A stretch of 35,450 nucleotides of DNA, taken from Pseudorhodoplanes sp. (GTDB lineage: Bacteria > Pseudomonadota > Alphaproteobacteria > Rhizobiales > Xanthobacteraceae). Shown in pieces: positions 10,819-19,698 of this stretch. The translations under genes were made by a program, and so were the position numbers. Below the pieces are notes generated by a model. That model saw only the letters and a program-made list of their open reading frames with translations. It was not told the DNA's origin and did no database searches. Position 1 is the stretch's first letter. Every line of letters starts with the position of its first letter. The DNA lies in assembly GCA_019187085.1 (NCBI GenBank), contig JABARS010000028.1, positions 7,501 through 42,950 of the forward strand. Reading direction: 5' to 3'.

Positions 10819-11976
10819 ATGATCGCCGATCCGGTTGCGCTTGCGCGCGAACTCATCCGCTGCCCCTCCGTCACGCCCGACGAAGGCGGCGCGCTGTCGG
10901 TGCTGGAACGCGTGCTGGGCGCGGCCGGCTTTGCCGTCCACCGCATGGTGTTTTCCGACGAAGGCACGCCGGACGTGGAGAATTTCTACGCCCGCATCGG
11001 CACCGGCGCGCCGCACCTGACGTTCGCCGGCCATACCGACGTCGTGCCGCCCGGCAACGTCTCGGCCTGGTCGCATCCGCCGTTCGCCGGCGAGATCGCC
11101 AACGGTACGCTCTATGGCCGCGGTGCCGTCGACATGAAGGGCGGCATCGCCGCCGCGCTCGCCGCGACGCTCGACCATCTGGGCGCGCATGGCGGCAAGC
11201 CGAAAGGCTCGGTCTCCTTCCTGATCACCGGCGACGAGGAGAGCGTCGCCGTCAACGGCACGGTCAAGCTGCTGCAATGGGCGGCCGCGCGCGGCGAGAA
11301 GTTCGACCATTGCATCCTCGCCGAACCGAGCAATGTCGATGCCCTCGGCGACACGATCAAGATCGGCCGCCGCGGCTCGCTCAACGGCACGCTCGTGGTC
11401 ACCGGCAAGCAGGGCCATGTCGCCTATCCGCACCGCGCCGACAATCCGGTGCGCGGGATCGTGACGCTGATCTCGGCCCTCAATGCGCAGCCGCTCGACG
11501 CCGGCAGCGATTTCTTCGATCCCTCGAACCTCGAATTCACTTCGGTCGATGTCGGCAACCGCACCGTCAACCTCATTCCGGGCGAGGCGCGCGCGCGCTT
11601 CAACATCCGCTTCAACGACCGCCATACGAAAAATTCGCTGAAAACGCTGATGCAGGAACGCGCGGCGGCCGTCGCGGGCGACCGCATCCGCTTCCATTTC
11701 GAGTGGGAGCCCTCGAACGCCGACGTGTTCATCACCCGGCCGGGGCCGTTCACCGATCTCGTCGCCGGCGCCATCGAGACGGTGACCGGCCGCAAGCCGC
11801 TCCTGTCGTCGTCCGGCGGCACTTCCGACGCGCGCTTCATCAAGGATTATTGCGCGGTGGTCGAGTTCGGCCTCGTCGGCCAGTCGATGCACGCGGTCGA
11901 CGAGCATGTGCCGGTCGGCGACCTCGTCGCGCTGACCGCGATCTACAAGCGCATCCTAGAACGCTATTTCGCCTGA
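10819..11976 (+). CDS. dapE: Succinyl-diaminopimelate desuccinylase
   Basis: A 385-residue M20 metallopeptidase-family enzyme that hydrolyses N-succinyl-LL-diaminopimelate to LL-DAP and succinate. The metal ligands are visible: H72 and D74 in [10 protein letters not shown]105 in [10 protein letters not shown], and the catalytic acid pair E140-E141 in ITGDEES. The dimerisation (lid) domain spans about 180-295, and the C-terminal H ligand is in [11 protein letters not shown]. It is downstream of dapD on the same strand, as in many alphaproteobacteria, and convergent with truA. Confidence 0.98.
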   Translation: MIADPVALARELIRCPSVTPDEGGALSVLERVLGAAGFAVHRMVFSDEGTPDVENFYARIGTGAPHLTFAGHTDVVPPGNVSAWSHPPFAGEIANGTLYGRGAVDMKGGIAAALAATLDHLGAHGGKPKGSVSFLITGDEESVAVNGTVKLLQWAAARGEKFDHCILAEPSNVDALGDTIKIGRRGSLNGTLVVTGKQGHVAYPHRADNPVRGIVTLISALNAQPLDAGSDFFDPSNLEFTSVDVGNRTVNLIPGEARARFNIRFNDRHTKNSLKTLMQERAAAVAGDRIRFHFEWEPSNADVFITRPGPFTDLVAGAIETVTGRKPLLSSSGGTSDARFIKDYCAVVEFGLVGQSMHAVDEHVPVGDLVALTAIYKRILERYFA

Positions 11977-12004
11977 CCGGCGTCGCCTCTCTGCTGCGCC
12001 CCGC

Positions 12005-12742
12005 TCAGTAGTCCACCCGCATGAGGTAAAGCCCCTGCGGCGGCGCCACCTGTCCGCAGGCCGTGCGGTCGCGCGCGGCGAGCACCGCGGCGAGATCGTC
12101 GGCGCTCCATTTGCGGTCGCCGACCAGCGCGAGCGAGCCGACCATGGAACGCACCTGATTGTGCAGGAAGGAGCGCGCGCAGGTGACGACGCGCACCTCC
12201 TCGCCCTCGCACACCACGTCGAGCCGATCGAGCGTCTTCATCGGCGACTTCGCCTGACATTCGGTCGAGCGGAAGGTCGTGAAGTCGTGATGGCCGACGA
12301 GGCGCTGGGCGGCCGCGTGCATCGCCGGCACGTCGAGCGGGCGCGGCAGCCGCCAGGCACGGTTGCGGTCGAGCGTGAGGTCGGACCGCCGGTTGACGAT
12401 ACGGTAGAGATAATGCCGGCGCGTCGCCGACAGCCGCGCGTTGAAGCTCTCCGGCACCCGCTCGGCCGCAAGCACCGCAATCGGATGCGGGCGTAGATGC
12501 GCGTTCAGCCCGTCACGGATCGTGTCGGTTGCGACCTCGCGGGCCAGGTCGAAATGGGCGACCTGGCCGAACGCATGCACGCCGGCATCGGTGCGGCCGG
12601 CGCCCTGGATGACCACGCGTTCGCCGGTCAGCGCGGCGATGGCATCCTCGATCGCCCCCTGCACGGAGGGAGCATCGGCCTGGAACTGCCAGCCGGAGAA
12701 CGGCGTCCCGTCATATTCGATGCTGATGCGGTAGCGCGGCAA
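12005..12742 (-). CDS. truA: tRNA pseudouridine(38-40) synthase TruA
   Basis: A 245-residue pseudouridine synthase that modifies uridines 38-40 in the tRNA anticodon stem. The catalytic aspartate is D52 in [15 protein letters not shown]. Other family blocks are [12 protein letters not shown] at the N terminus, [15 protein letters not shown], and [13 protein letters not shown]. The start is TTG at 12742, supported by a GAGGTG ribosome-binding site about 8 nt upstream and by alignment with the family N terminus. In related genomes truA often sits next to fmt and def; here the PNPOx-like gene and the GNAT remnant lie between truA and fmt. Confidence 0.97.
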   Translation of the reverse strand: MPRYRISIEYDGTPFSGWQFQADAPSVQGAIEDAIAALTGERVVIQGAGRTDAGVHAFGQVAHFDLAREVATDTIRDGLNAHLRPHPIAVLAAERVPESFNARLSATRRHYLYRIVNRRSDLTLDRNRAWRLPRPLDVPAMHAAAQRLVGHHDFTTFRSTECQAKSPMKTLDRLDVVCEGEEVRVVTCARSFLHNQVRSMVGSLALVGDRKWSADDLAAVLAARDRTACGQVAPPQGLYLMRVDY

Positions 12743-12813
12743 GTTTGATGCACCTCAAAGTTCCGGCGGCAGCCTCCGCTAGGCTTTCGCCGATTTCGTC
12801 AGGGAGCCGTCGC

Positions 12814-13356
12814 GTGAAACCCAAATTCCGGCAGAAAATTATCGATTTGCTGAACGAGCACAGGATTTTGACCGTTGCAACCTTGCGCCCGGACGGCTGG
12901 CCGCAAGCGACCATCGTCGGCTATGCCAATGATGGCCTCATCATTTACAGCTTCATCGCCCGCGACGGGCAGAAATTCTCCAATATCTCGCGCGACCCGC
13001 GCGTGTCGCTTGCCATCGGCAAGGACTATCCGCAGCCCCTGATGATCAAGGGCCTGTCGATGTCGGCGCGCGCCACCGTGGTGCAGGACAAGGGCGAGAT
13101 CGATCACGCCTACGCCCTGCAGCTCAAGCGCTATCCCGAATACAAGATCATGCCGCAGCCTTCGCCCGCGGCGGTGCCGCTGATCCGCATGACACCCGAG
13201 GTGGTCTCGATCCTCGATTACGAGAAAGGATTCGGCCACACCGATCTCGTGCGCGTCAACGAGGAAGACCTTGCCGAGTTCCTGGAATCGCGCCGCCATC
13301 ATTGGGCGAGCCATCCGGTCGAACGTTATCAGCGCGAGGACCGCGCGAGCGACTGA
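12814..13356 (+). CDS. Pyridoxamine 5'-phosphate oxidase-family (FMN/F420-binding split barrel) protein
   Basis: A 180-residue protein of the split beta-barrel flavin-binding superfamily. The core TVATLRPDGWPQATIVGY is followed by LIIYSFIARDGQKFSNISRDPRVSLAIG, the usual strand-helix-strand layout of small PNPOx-like proteins. Such proteins bind FMN, F420 or haem; this one lacks the C-terminal block of true PdxH, so a vitamin B6 role should not be assumed. The frame is open to a TTG at 12745, but the GTG at 12814 follows an excellent GGGAG site at 7-nt spacing and gives the usual N terminus. It diverges from truA. Confidence 0.82.
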   Translation: MKPKFRQKIIDLLNEHRILTVATLRPDGWPQATIVGYANDGLIIYSFIARDGQKFSNISRDPRVSLAIGKDYPQPLMIKGLSMSARATVVQDKGEIDHAYALQLKRYPEYKIMPQPSPAAVPLIRMTPEVVSILDYEKGFGHTDLVRVNEEDLAEFLESRRHHWASHPVERYQREDRASD

Positions 13357-13371
13357 AGGTTACTGCGCCGG

Positions 13372-13877
13372 TCACGTCCCCAGTGCCGCAAACGCTGCTG
13401 GATACCGCACACGTCCCGCTCCGATGCCGCCAGTTGCCAGACGACGCAACTGGAAGAACGGTCCGGCATAATCGGATTCGAAAGCGGCAGCCGCTTCGAC
13501 GCTGAAGCCGAAGCGCACGTAATAGCGCAGATCGCCGAGTACGAAGACCAGGGTCTCGTCCCGCGCAGCCAGCATATCGAGGCCCTGCCGGGTCAGGCGG
13601 CTGCCAAATCCCTTTCCCTGCCCGGCACCACCGCGACCGGAGCAAGCGCGATCGCGGGCCGCGATGCCGCGCCGGTCTCGACGACAAGCCGGAAGAAAGC
13701 GACATGGCCGATCAGCGTGCCGTCGTCGGCGACGGCGACGAGAGACAGAACGAGATCGCCGTCCGCGCGCAGTAACTCGACGAGCCTCGATTCCGCGGGC
13801 GTCGGAAACGCAAGACGATGGACTTCGGTAATGGCAGCCGCGTCGCCGGCTCGTTCCGGCCGAACCGTCATACTCAT
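13372..13877 (-). pseudogene. GNAT N-acetyltransferase, frameshifted
   Basis: Two frames together make one GNAT of about 168 residues. The upstream frame starts with ATG at 13877 ([14 protein letters not shown]) and covers the N-terminal strands to VAVVPGR. The downstream frame supplies KGFGSRLTRQGLDMLAARDE, the strand LVFVLGDLRYYVRFGF and the C terminus ending at 13372. The break is at about 13615-13622, inside acetyl-CoA-binding motif A (Q/RxxGxG). The start overlaps the fmt stop as ATGA, so the intact gene would have been coupled to fmt. The family resembles the YhbS-like GNATs. A sequencing error is the alternative to real inactivation. Confidence 0.8.
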
Positions 13878-14806
13878 GCCAGCATGGCGCCGCGCGCGAG
13901 CGGCGTGCCGCGCAGGAATGCGTCCGCTTTCATCGGCTGCTTGCCGGCGCGCTGCAATTCCAGGATGCGCACCGCGCCTTCGCCGCAGGCGATCGTCAGC
14001 GCCTCGTCGAGCACCGTGCCGGGCGCACCCGAACCTTCGCCGCGCGTCGTGCGCAGCACCTTCACGCGCACCGGCGCGCCTTCCCCCGCCATCTCGAACC
14101 AGGCGCCGGGAAACGGCGACAATCCGCGGATATGGTTGTGCACGGCCTGCCAGGGCTGCCGCCAGTCGATGCGCGTTTCCGCCTTGTCGATCTTGCTCGC
14201 ATAGGTCACGCCGTCGTCGGATTGCGGGGTGAGCGTGAGCGAACCGCGCTCGAGCGCGGCCAGCGCGCGCACCATCAGGTCGCCGCCGAGCGGCGCCAGG
14301 GCGTCGTGCAGATCGCCTGCCGTCATGTCCGACCCGATCGGCGTGCGTTCGACCATCGCCACCGGTCCGGTATCGAGCCCTTCCTCCATGCGCATCACCA
14401 TCACGCCGGACGCAGCATCCCCGGCCATGACCGCGCGGTTGATCGGGGCCGCCCCGCGCCAGCGCGGCAGGAGCGAGGCATGCAGGTTGAAGCAGCCGAG
14501 CGGCACGCCCTCGAGGATGGCCTTCGGCAGGATGAGGCCATAGGCCACCACCACCGCGGCGTCGGCGCCGTGGGCACGGAATTCCTCCTGCGCCCGCGGA
14601 TTGCGCAAGGTCGCCGGCGTCAGCACGGGGATGCCGAAGCGCCGCGCCTGCAGCGCGACCGGCGTCTCCTGCGCGGCCATCCCGCGGCCGGCCGCTTTGG
14701 GCGCGCGCGTATAGACCGCGAGTACGGTATGACCCGCGCCGACGATCTCGGTCAGCGTCGGCACGGCGAAATCCGGCGTGCCCATGAAGATGAGACGAAG
14801 GGGCAT
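13874..14806 (-). CDS. fmt: Methionyl-tRNA formyltransferase
   Basis: A 310-residue enzyme that formylates Met-tRNA(fMet) using 10-formyltetrahydrofolate to supply the initiator tRNA. The N-terminal Rossmann-like domain (about 1-190) carries the catalytic residues N107 and H109 in [17 protein letters not shown] and D145 in EEGLDTGPV. The C-terminal OB-like domain (about 205-310) binds tRNA. It is separated from def, its usual partner, by an inserted vapBC module, and its stop codon overlaps the start of the broken GNAT gene. Confidence 0.98.
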   Translation of the reverse strand: MPLRLIFMGTPDFAVPTLTEIVGAGHTVLAVYTRAPKAAGRGMAAQETPVALQARRFGIPVLTPATLRNPRAQEEFRAHGADAAVVVAYGLILPKAILEGVPLGCFNLHASLLPRWRGAAPINRAVMAGDAASGVMVMRMEEGLDTGPVAMVERTPIGSDMTAGDLHDALAPLGGDLMVRALAALERGSLTLTPQSDDGVTYASKIDKAETRIDWRQPWQAVHNHIRGLSPFPGAWFEMAGEGAPVRVKVLRTTRGEGSGAPGTVLDEALTIACGEGAVRILELQRAGKQPMKADAFLRGTPLARGAMLA

Positions 14807-14814
14807 GCGATGAC

Positions 14815-15240
14815 TTACTTGCCGCGCAAATCGAATGGATTGATCAGTTCAAGACCGAGACCGGAAAAACCGTCAATGTCCCGCGTCGCAACGATTGCTC
14901 CGTGCGCGAGCGCGATGGCGGCAATCAGACCGTCCATTTGTTCCAGTCGCCTTCCGGCCTTTTCGCGTTTCGCTGCAACCTGCGCGTAGAATCTGGTCGC
15001 AGACCGATCGAACGGCAATATGCGCTCACCGAAAGCGGATTCGATAGTATTAATGACAGTCGACAGCGCCTCTTTGCGGCGCCCTTCCGCGAGGCGCTCG
15101 ACGCCAAATCTCAATTCGGCAAGCACCGGCGCGCAGATGAAAACCGACGGCTGATCCTGCTCGTCCAGCCATGCCATCACCGCGGGCGTCGGACGCGGCT
15201 TCATCGCTTCCGACACGACATTCGTGTCGAGCACGATCAT
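14815..15240 (-). CDS. vapC: PIN-domain toxin (VapC/FitB type)
   Basis: A 141-residue PIN-domain ribonuclease of the FitB/VapC group. The four acidic active-site residues are visible: D5 ([10 protein letters not shown]), E42 (VLAELRFG), D103 (QMDGLIAA) and D121 (ATRDIDGF). VapC toxins cut initiator tRNA or rRNA when released from their antitoxin. Its start overlaps the antitoxin stop by 4 bp, the usual coupling. The pair lies between def and fmt. All catalytic residues are present, so it is probably functional. Confidence 0.93.
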   Translation of the reverse strand: MIVLDTNVVSEAMKPRPTPAVMAWLDEQDQPSVFICAPVLAELRFGVERLAEGRRKEALSTVINTIESAFGERILPFDRSATRFYAQVAAKREKAGRRLEQMDGLIAAIALAHGAIVATRDIDGFSGLGLELINPFDLRGK

Positions 15241-15482
15241 TCGAACTCCGGCGGCTTGCTGATTTCGCCCCTGATCTCGAATACGAGGTCGTCACCGCGA
15301 AATTCGTCCGGCAGAAGCGACGCCATCCAGGTCCCGAGCCTTTTCGGCGGTTCGGGAATGTCGAGTCTCTCGCGCAGCAGCTTTTTGGCCTCCTCGGACA
15401 GACTCTTTCCGTCGGCCGTCGCGCGTTGCTCGATGGCGCGTTTCAACTCCGGTTCAAGATCGCGGATCAACAGGTTACCCAT
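15237..15482 (-). CDS. vapB: FitA/VapB-type antitoxin
   Basis: An 81-residue antitoxin. The N terminus (MGNLLIRDLEPELKRAIEQR) is a FitA-like ribbon-helix-helix DNA-binding domain, followed by SLSEEAKKLLRERL and a C-terminal tail (LPDEFRGDDLVFEIRGE) that would bind and block the PIN active site. It overlaps vapC by 4 bp. The ATG abuts a 23-bp operator, leaving no room for a ribosome-binding site, so the transcript is probably leaderless. Confidence 0.9.
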   Translation of the reverse strand: MGNLLIRDLEPELKRAIEQRATADGKSLSEEAKKLLRERLDIPEPPKRLGTWMASLLPDEFRGDDLVFEIRGEISKPPEFE

Positions 15483-15520
15483 TTGATATCAATGATATCA
15501 AATGGGGCGTACATTGACAA
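15481..15520 (-). promoter_or_regulatory. vapBC promoter and operator
   Basis: On the minus strand TTGTCA (15520-15515), a 17-bp spacer and TATCAT (15497-15492) form a good sigma-70 promoter. A perfect 11-bp-arm inverted repeat, ATTTGATATCA and TGATATCAAAT with one central base (15481-15503), covers the -10 and touches the vapB start codon. This is the arrangement expected for autorepression by the VapB/FitA ribbon-helix-helix protein. Confidence 0.8.
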
Positions 15521-15534
15521 GATTGATCGCAGTC

Positions 15535-16050
15535 CTATTCCGCCGCGCGCCTGGCCACCTTGCTGTACTTCTTCACCACCCGGTCGCGCTTGAGCTTGGA
15601 GAGGTGATCGATGAACAGGACGCCGTTGAGGTGGTCGATCTCGTGCTGGATGCAGGTGGCGAGCAGGCCGCTGGCATGGACCTCGAGCGGCTGTCCTTCG
15701 AGATCGAGATAGCGGACCTTCACCTCGGCCGGGCGCTCGACCTCCTCGTAATATTCGGGGATCGACAGGCAGCCTTCCTCGTGGACGTTGAGCGTTTCCG
15801 AGGACCAGGTGATTTCCGGGTTGATGAAGACCTGCGGCTGCCTGGGCTCGTCCTTCCTGGCGAGGTCCATGGTCACGACGCGGCGCGGCTCGCCGACCTG
15901 GATCGCGGCAAGCCCGATGCCGGGCGCCTCGTACATGGTCTCGAACATGTCGGCGACAAGCGCGCGCACGGACGCATCGATCCCGGCCACGGGCTCGGAG
16001 ACGAGCCGCAGCTTCTTTTCGGGGATGACGAGGATGGAACGAAGAGCCAT
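15535..16050 (-). CDS. def: Peptide deformylase
   Basis: A 171-residue metalloenzyme that removes the formyl group from nascent proteins. All three signature motifs are intact: [10 protein letters not shown] (about 44-53), EGCLSIP with the metal ligand C94, and QHEIDHLNG with H136, catalytic E137 and H140. The ATG at 16050 gives the usual N terminus. It would normally be followed by fmt; here vapBC lies between them. Confidence 0.98.
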   Translation of the reverse strand: MALRSILVIPEKKLRLVSEPVAGIDASVRALVADMFETMYEAPGIGLAAIQVGEPRRVVTMDLARKDEPRQPQVFINPEITWSSETLNVHEEGCLSIPEYYEEVERPAEVKVRYLDLEGQPLEVHASGLLATCIQHEIDHLNGVLFIDHLSKLKRDRVVKKYSKVARRAAE

Positions 16051-16189
16051 GGCCGCGATGTAAGGATTGCGCCGGGCAGCGTCAAATCGGCAAAAAGCGA
16101 TGCTTTTTCCATGACCTGAAGGGCGGCGGACGGCGCCTTGCGTTCGCTCTTCGTTCGCCTGCGCTCCCGAATCGGGCTAGAAAGGCCGG

Positions 16190-17377
16190 ATGGACCTGAC
16201 CGCCCTTGCCGGCCGGCTGAACGCCGATCCGGTGCTTGTCATCGGCAGCCTCAGCCTGCTTGCCGCAGCGTTCGCGGGCGGGATGATCGCGCTTGTGGTG
16301 CTGGCGGTCCTGCGCGCCCGCCGCCGGCGCGCGGAGGCGGCCGCGGCCGCACAGGCCGCCGAGGAAGCCGCCGCTGCGCGTCTTGCTGAATTGCAGCGCC
16401 TGCAGGCGGAGACTGCCGGGCAGGTGCGCGCCATGGGCCAGATGCTGCACGCCCAGCACGCCGAGCTGCAACGCGCGGTGCATGCGAGGCTCGATTCGGT
16501 CACCGAGCGGCTCGGCCAGTCGATGCAGTCGACCACCAAGCAGACCACCGACAACCTGCAGAAGCTGAACGAGCGTCTGGCGGTGATCGACAGCGCGCAG
16601 AAGAACATCACCGACCTCGCCTCGCAGGTGACCTCGCTCACCTCCGTGCTCGCCAACAAGCAGCAGCGCGGCGCGTTCGGCCAGGGCCGCATGGAGGTCA
16701 TCATCCAGGACGGCCTGCCCAAGACCTGCTACGCTTTCCAGTACACGCTCTCCAACCGCAGCCGCCCCGACTGCGCGATCTTCCTGCCCGACCAGCGCCC
16801 GCTCGTCATCGACGCCAAGTTTCCGCTCGAGGCGGTCACCGCCTATCGCGAGGCGGCAAACGACGAGCAGCGTGCGGCCGCCGCGCGGCTGCTGCGCCAG
16901 CATGTCGGCACCCATGTCGCCGACATTGCCAAGAAATACCTCATCGCCGGCGAGACGCAGGAGCTGGCCCTGATGTTCGTGCCCTCCGAGTCGGTCTATG
17001 CCGAGCTGCACGACAGTTTCGACGACATCGTGCAGAAGGCCTATCGCGCCAAGGTCGTCATCGTGTCGCCCTCGCTGCTGATGCTGGCGATCCAGGTGAT
17101 CCAGCAGATCCAGCGCGACGCGCGCATGCGCGAAGCCGCCGACAAGATCCACAAGGAGGTCGGCCTCCTGATGGACGACATGCGCCGGCTGAACGAGCGC
17201 GTGCTCAAGCTGCAGCAGCACTTCGGACAGGCCAACGAGGATATGCAGCAGATTCTCGTCTCGGCGGAGAAGGTGCGAAAGCGCGGCGCGCGCATCCACG
17301 ACGTCGAGTTCGAGGAGGACGACGCCCCGCTCCTGACCGCGCCGTTCCCGGCGCGGCGGTTGGAAGCCGGCGAATAA
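16190..17377 (+). CDS. rmuC: DNA recombination protein RmuC
   Basis: A 395-residue RmuC-family protein. An N-terminal transmembrane helix (about 18-42) is followed by an Ala/Glu-rich coiled coil (about 45-150) and the RmuC domain (about 165-365) with RGAFGQGRMEVIIQDGL, RPDCAIFLPDQRPLVIDAKFPL and ALMFVPSESVYAELHD. The IDAK segment belongs to the PD-(D/E)xK nuclease-like core predicted for the family. RmuC limits inversion at short inverted repeats in E. coli. It diverges from def and is 70 bp upstream of an AmpG-like transporter. Confidence 0.95.
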   Translation: MDLTALAGRLNADPVLVIGSLSLLAAAFAGGMIALVVLAVLRARRRRAEAAAAAQAAEEAAAARLAELQRLQAETAGQVRAMGQMLHAQHAELQRAVHARLDSVTERLGQSMQSTTKQTTDNLQKLNERLAVIDSAQKNITDLASQVTSLTSVLANKQQRGAFGQGRMEVIIQDGLPKTCYAFQYTLSNRSRPDCAIFLPDQRPLVIDAKFPLEAVTAYREAANDEQRAAAARLLRQHVGTHVADIAKKYLIAGETQELALMFVPSESVYAELHDSFDDIVQKAYRAKVVIVSPSLLMLAIQVIQQIQRDARMREAADKIHKEVGLLMDDMRRLNERVLKLQQHFGQANEDMQQILVSAEKVRKRGARIHDVEFEEDDAPLLTAPFPARRLEAGE

Positions 17378-17447
17378 CCGCATGTCGCCCCGTGTTCCGG
17401 GACGCGGGCCGCACCCGCTTTCCCGGACGAGGGTTTAAGGGACCGCA

Positions 17448-18791
17448 ATGACCACGACACCACAGGAACAGACCGCGCGGCCCGGCGTCCTCGACGCGGT
17501 CGCGGTCTATTTCAAGCCGCGCGTATTGATCGTGCTGCTGCTCGGCTTCTCGTCGGGCCTGCCGCTCGCGCTGTCGGGAACGACGCTCGCGGTCTGGATG
17601 ACCGAACGCGGCGTCGATCTCAAAACGATCGGCCTCTATGCGCTGGTCGGCCTGCCCTACACGATCAAGTTCCTGTGGGCGCCGCTGGTCGATGCGCTCG
17701 ACGTGCCGCTCCTGTCGCGCGCGCTCGGGCGGCGGCGCGGCTGGCTCGTCTTCACGCAATTGCTGCTGATCACCGCCATTCTCTTTCTCGCCTTCCAGAA
17801 CCCGGCGCTCGCGCTGTGGCCGGTCGCGCTCGGCGCGCTCATGGTCGCGGCCGCCTCGGCGACGCAGGACATCGTGATCGATGCCTTCCGGGTCGAGAGC
17901 CTCGACACCAGCGAGCAGGCGGCCGGCATGGCCGGCTATGTCGCCGCCTATCGCGTCGGCATGCTGGTGTCGGGTGCCGGCGTGATCGCGATCGTCGCCC
18001 TGCTTGAGCAGGCGGGCGTCGCCCGCGAGGCGACCTGGATGTGGGGCTATGTTGCCGCCGCCGGCCTGATGGCGGTCGGCATTGCGGCCACCCTGCTCGC
18101 GACCGAGCCGCCGCCGCCCGAGCGCAGCGCCATGTCGAGCAATCCGCTCACGCGCGTGCTGACGACGGCGTTCGAAGCCTTCCGCGAGTTCCTCACCCGC
18201 AATATGGCCGTCGCCGTGCTGGTGTTCGTCGTCCTCTACAAGTTCTGCGATGCGTTCGCGGGCGTTCTCACGGCGCCGTTCGTGATCGCGATCGGCTTCG
18301 ACAAGCTAACCTATGCCGGCGTGGTCAAGGGCGTGGGCTTTGCCGCAGCCCTTGCCGGCGGCTTCGCCGGCGGCATGGTGGCGCGCGCGCTGCCGCTGTC
18401 GACGAGCCTGTGGATCGGCGGCGTGCTGCAGCTTCTCTCCAACCTTTCCTTCAGCGCGCTGGCGCTGATCGGCCCGAACGTGCCGGCGCTGACGGCGACC
18501 ATCGTGGTGGAGAATTTCACCGGCTCGATCGGCACGGTGATTTTCGTCGCCTATCTGTCCGCGCTCTGCGGCGTGCGTCTGCATACCGCGACGCAGTTCG
18601 CACTCCTCACCGCGCTCGCCGCCGTCGGCCGCACGACGCTTGCCTCCGGCGGCGGCTATGTCGCGGAGGCGAGCGGCTGGGCGCTGTTCTTCTTCATCAC
18701 CGCGCTGTCGGCGATCCCCAGCCTCGCGCTGCTCGCTTTCCTGCAGATGCGCGGACATTTCGCGCCGCTGGAAGCGGCACGCAAATCCTAA
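17448..18791 (+). CDS. ampG: AmpG-like MFS muropeptide permease
   Basis: A 447-residue major-facilitator protein with about 12 hydrophobic helices. The AmpG signatures are present near the N terminus (GFSSGLPLALSGTTL, IGLYALVGLPYTIKFLWAPL) and at about 138-155 (AASATQDIVIDAFRVE). AmpG imports GlcNAc-anhydro-MurNAc peptides from the periplasm for cell-wall recycling and supplies the ligand that induces AmpR-controlled beta-lactamases. No ampR or ampC is visible here. Its stop codon lies within a RIME-like repeat. Confidence 0.9.
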   Translation: MTTTPQEQTARPGVLDAVAVYFKPRVLIVLLLGFSSGLPLALSGTTLAVWMTERGVDLKTIGLYALVGLPYTIKFLWAPLVDALDVPLLSRALGRRRGWLVFTQLLLITAILFLAFQNPALALWPVALGALMVAAASATQDIVIDAFRVESLDTSEQAAGMAGYVAAYRVGMLVSGAGVIAIVALLEQAGVAREATWMWGYVAAAGLMAVGIAATLLATEPPPPERSAMSSNPLTRVLTTAFEAFREFLTRNMAVAVLVFVVLYKFCDAFAGVLTAPFVIAIGFDKLTYAGVVKGVGFAAALAGGFAGGMVARALPLSTSLWIGGVLQLLSNLSFSALALIGPNVPALTATIVVENFTGSIGTVIFVAYLSALCGVRLHTATQFALLTALAAVGRTTLASGGGYVAEASGWALFFFITALSAIPSLALLAFLQMRGHFAPLEAARKS

Positions 18792-18888
18792 AGCGGGATG
18801 CGTTTTCCCTGAATCGTCATCCCGCTTTAGCGCTTTGTTTGAGCATAATCTTTTCCGAAAATCGCTTCGCACTTTTCGGGATCATGCT
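18790..18888. repeat. RIME-like double-hairpin intergenic repeat
   Basis: The whole gap between the convergent ampG and recR genes is a two-hairpin element. The first hairpin has perfect 11-bp arms (AAAGCGGGATG at 18790-18800 and CATCCCGCTTT at 18818-18828). The second has long imperfect arms, starting AGCATAATC at 18842 and ending GATCATGCT at 18888, around CCGAAAA/TTTTCGG. Elements of this form are dispersed in many Rhizobiales genomes (RIME-type). The element includes part of the ampG stop codon and touches the recR stop codon, so it may act as a bidirectional terminator. Confidence 0.75.
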
Positions 18889-19494
18889 TTAGATCGGCGT
18901 GCGCTGGCGGATCGCTGCCGACAGCGTGCCCTCGTCGAGATAATCAAGCTCGCCACCGACCGGCACGCCGTGCGCGAGCCGCGTCACGCGCACGCCCGCG
19001 TCCTGCAAAAGATCGGTGATGTAGTGCGCGGTGGTCTGGCCGTCGACGGTAGCGTTTAGCGCCAGGATCACCTCCTTGACGTCCTCGCCATGCGCGCGCG
19101 AGACCAGTGCGTCGATGGTGAGATCCTGCGGCCCGACGCCGTCGAGCGGGGAAAGCGTGCCGCCGAGCACGTGATAGCGCGCATTGAGCGCGCCCGCGCG
19201 CTCCAACGCCCACAGGTCGGCGACGTCGGCCACCACCACGATCACCGAGAGGTCGCGCCGCGGATCGGTGCAGACGGTGCAGGGATTTTGCGTGTCGATA
19301 TTGCCGCAGCTCGAACACACTACGATCTTCTGGCGCGCAATCTCGAGCGCGTCGGCAAGCGGCGTCATGAGCTGCTCGCGCTTCTTGATCAGGTGCAGCG
19401 CCGCGCGCCGCGCCGAGCGCGGGCCGAGCCCCGGCAGGCGCGCCAGCAACTGGATCAGGCGTTCGATTTCGGGGCCGGCGACCGCTTTGGGCAT
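18889..19494 (-). CDS. recR: Recombination protein RecR
   Basis: A 201-residue component of the RecFOR pathway, which loads RecA at gapped DNA. It has the N-terminal helix-hairpin-helix ([18 protein letters not shown]), the zinc finger with C60, C63, C72 and C75, and the Toprim domain ([21 protein letters not shown]). Length matches the family. It is usually preceded by dnaX and a YbaB gene; here the upstream neighbour is a divergent methyltransferase, so that cluster has been split or lies elsewhere. Confidence 0.98.
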   Translation of the reverse strand: MPKAVAGPEIERLIQLLARLPGLGPRSARRAALHLIKKREQLMTPLADALEIARQKIVVCSSCGNIDTQNPCTVCTDPRRDLSVIVVVADVADLWALERAGALNARYHVLGGTLSPLDGVGPQDLTIDALVSRAHGEDVKEVILALNATVDGQTTAHYITDLLQDAGVRVTRLAHGVPVGGELDYLDEGTLSAAIRQRTPI

Positions 19495-19698
19495 GGCACT
19501 CGTGAACCGGATTGGCGATGGTGCCGATTACATATCGTTCTCCCCGGCAGCGCGAAAGCATAATCGGGACGTTCCGGCGCGCCATCAAATCGACCGATCC
19601 GCCGGCTTTTGTGCATCCCGCCTACATCGCCCTGCTAGACTTGAGACGCTGCAGGAAAGCCCGTCGTCAAAAAACCCGTTGGCAGCGACCCCGTTCCC

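Noticed and set aside
10750..11907. A 385-codon frame antisense to dapE
   Set aside because: dapE has all catalytic residues; the antisense frame lacks recognisable features.
12745..12813. Extended N terminus of the PNPOx-like gene from a TTG at 12745
   Set aside because: The GTG at 12814 has a strong GGGAG site and matches the family start; the extension overlaps the truA start region.
16092..16108. AAAAAGC-GAT-GCTTTTT hairpin upstream of rmuC, as a terminator
   Set aside because: It lies between the divergent starts of def and rmuC, where no transcript should end, and its 3-nt loop makes it a poor terminator.
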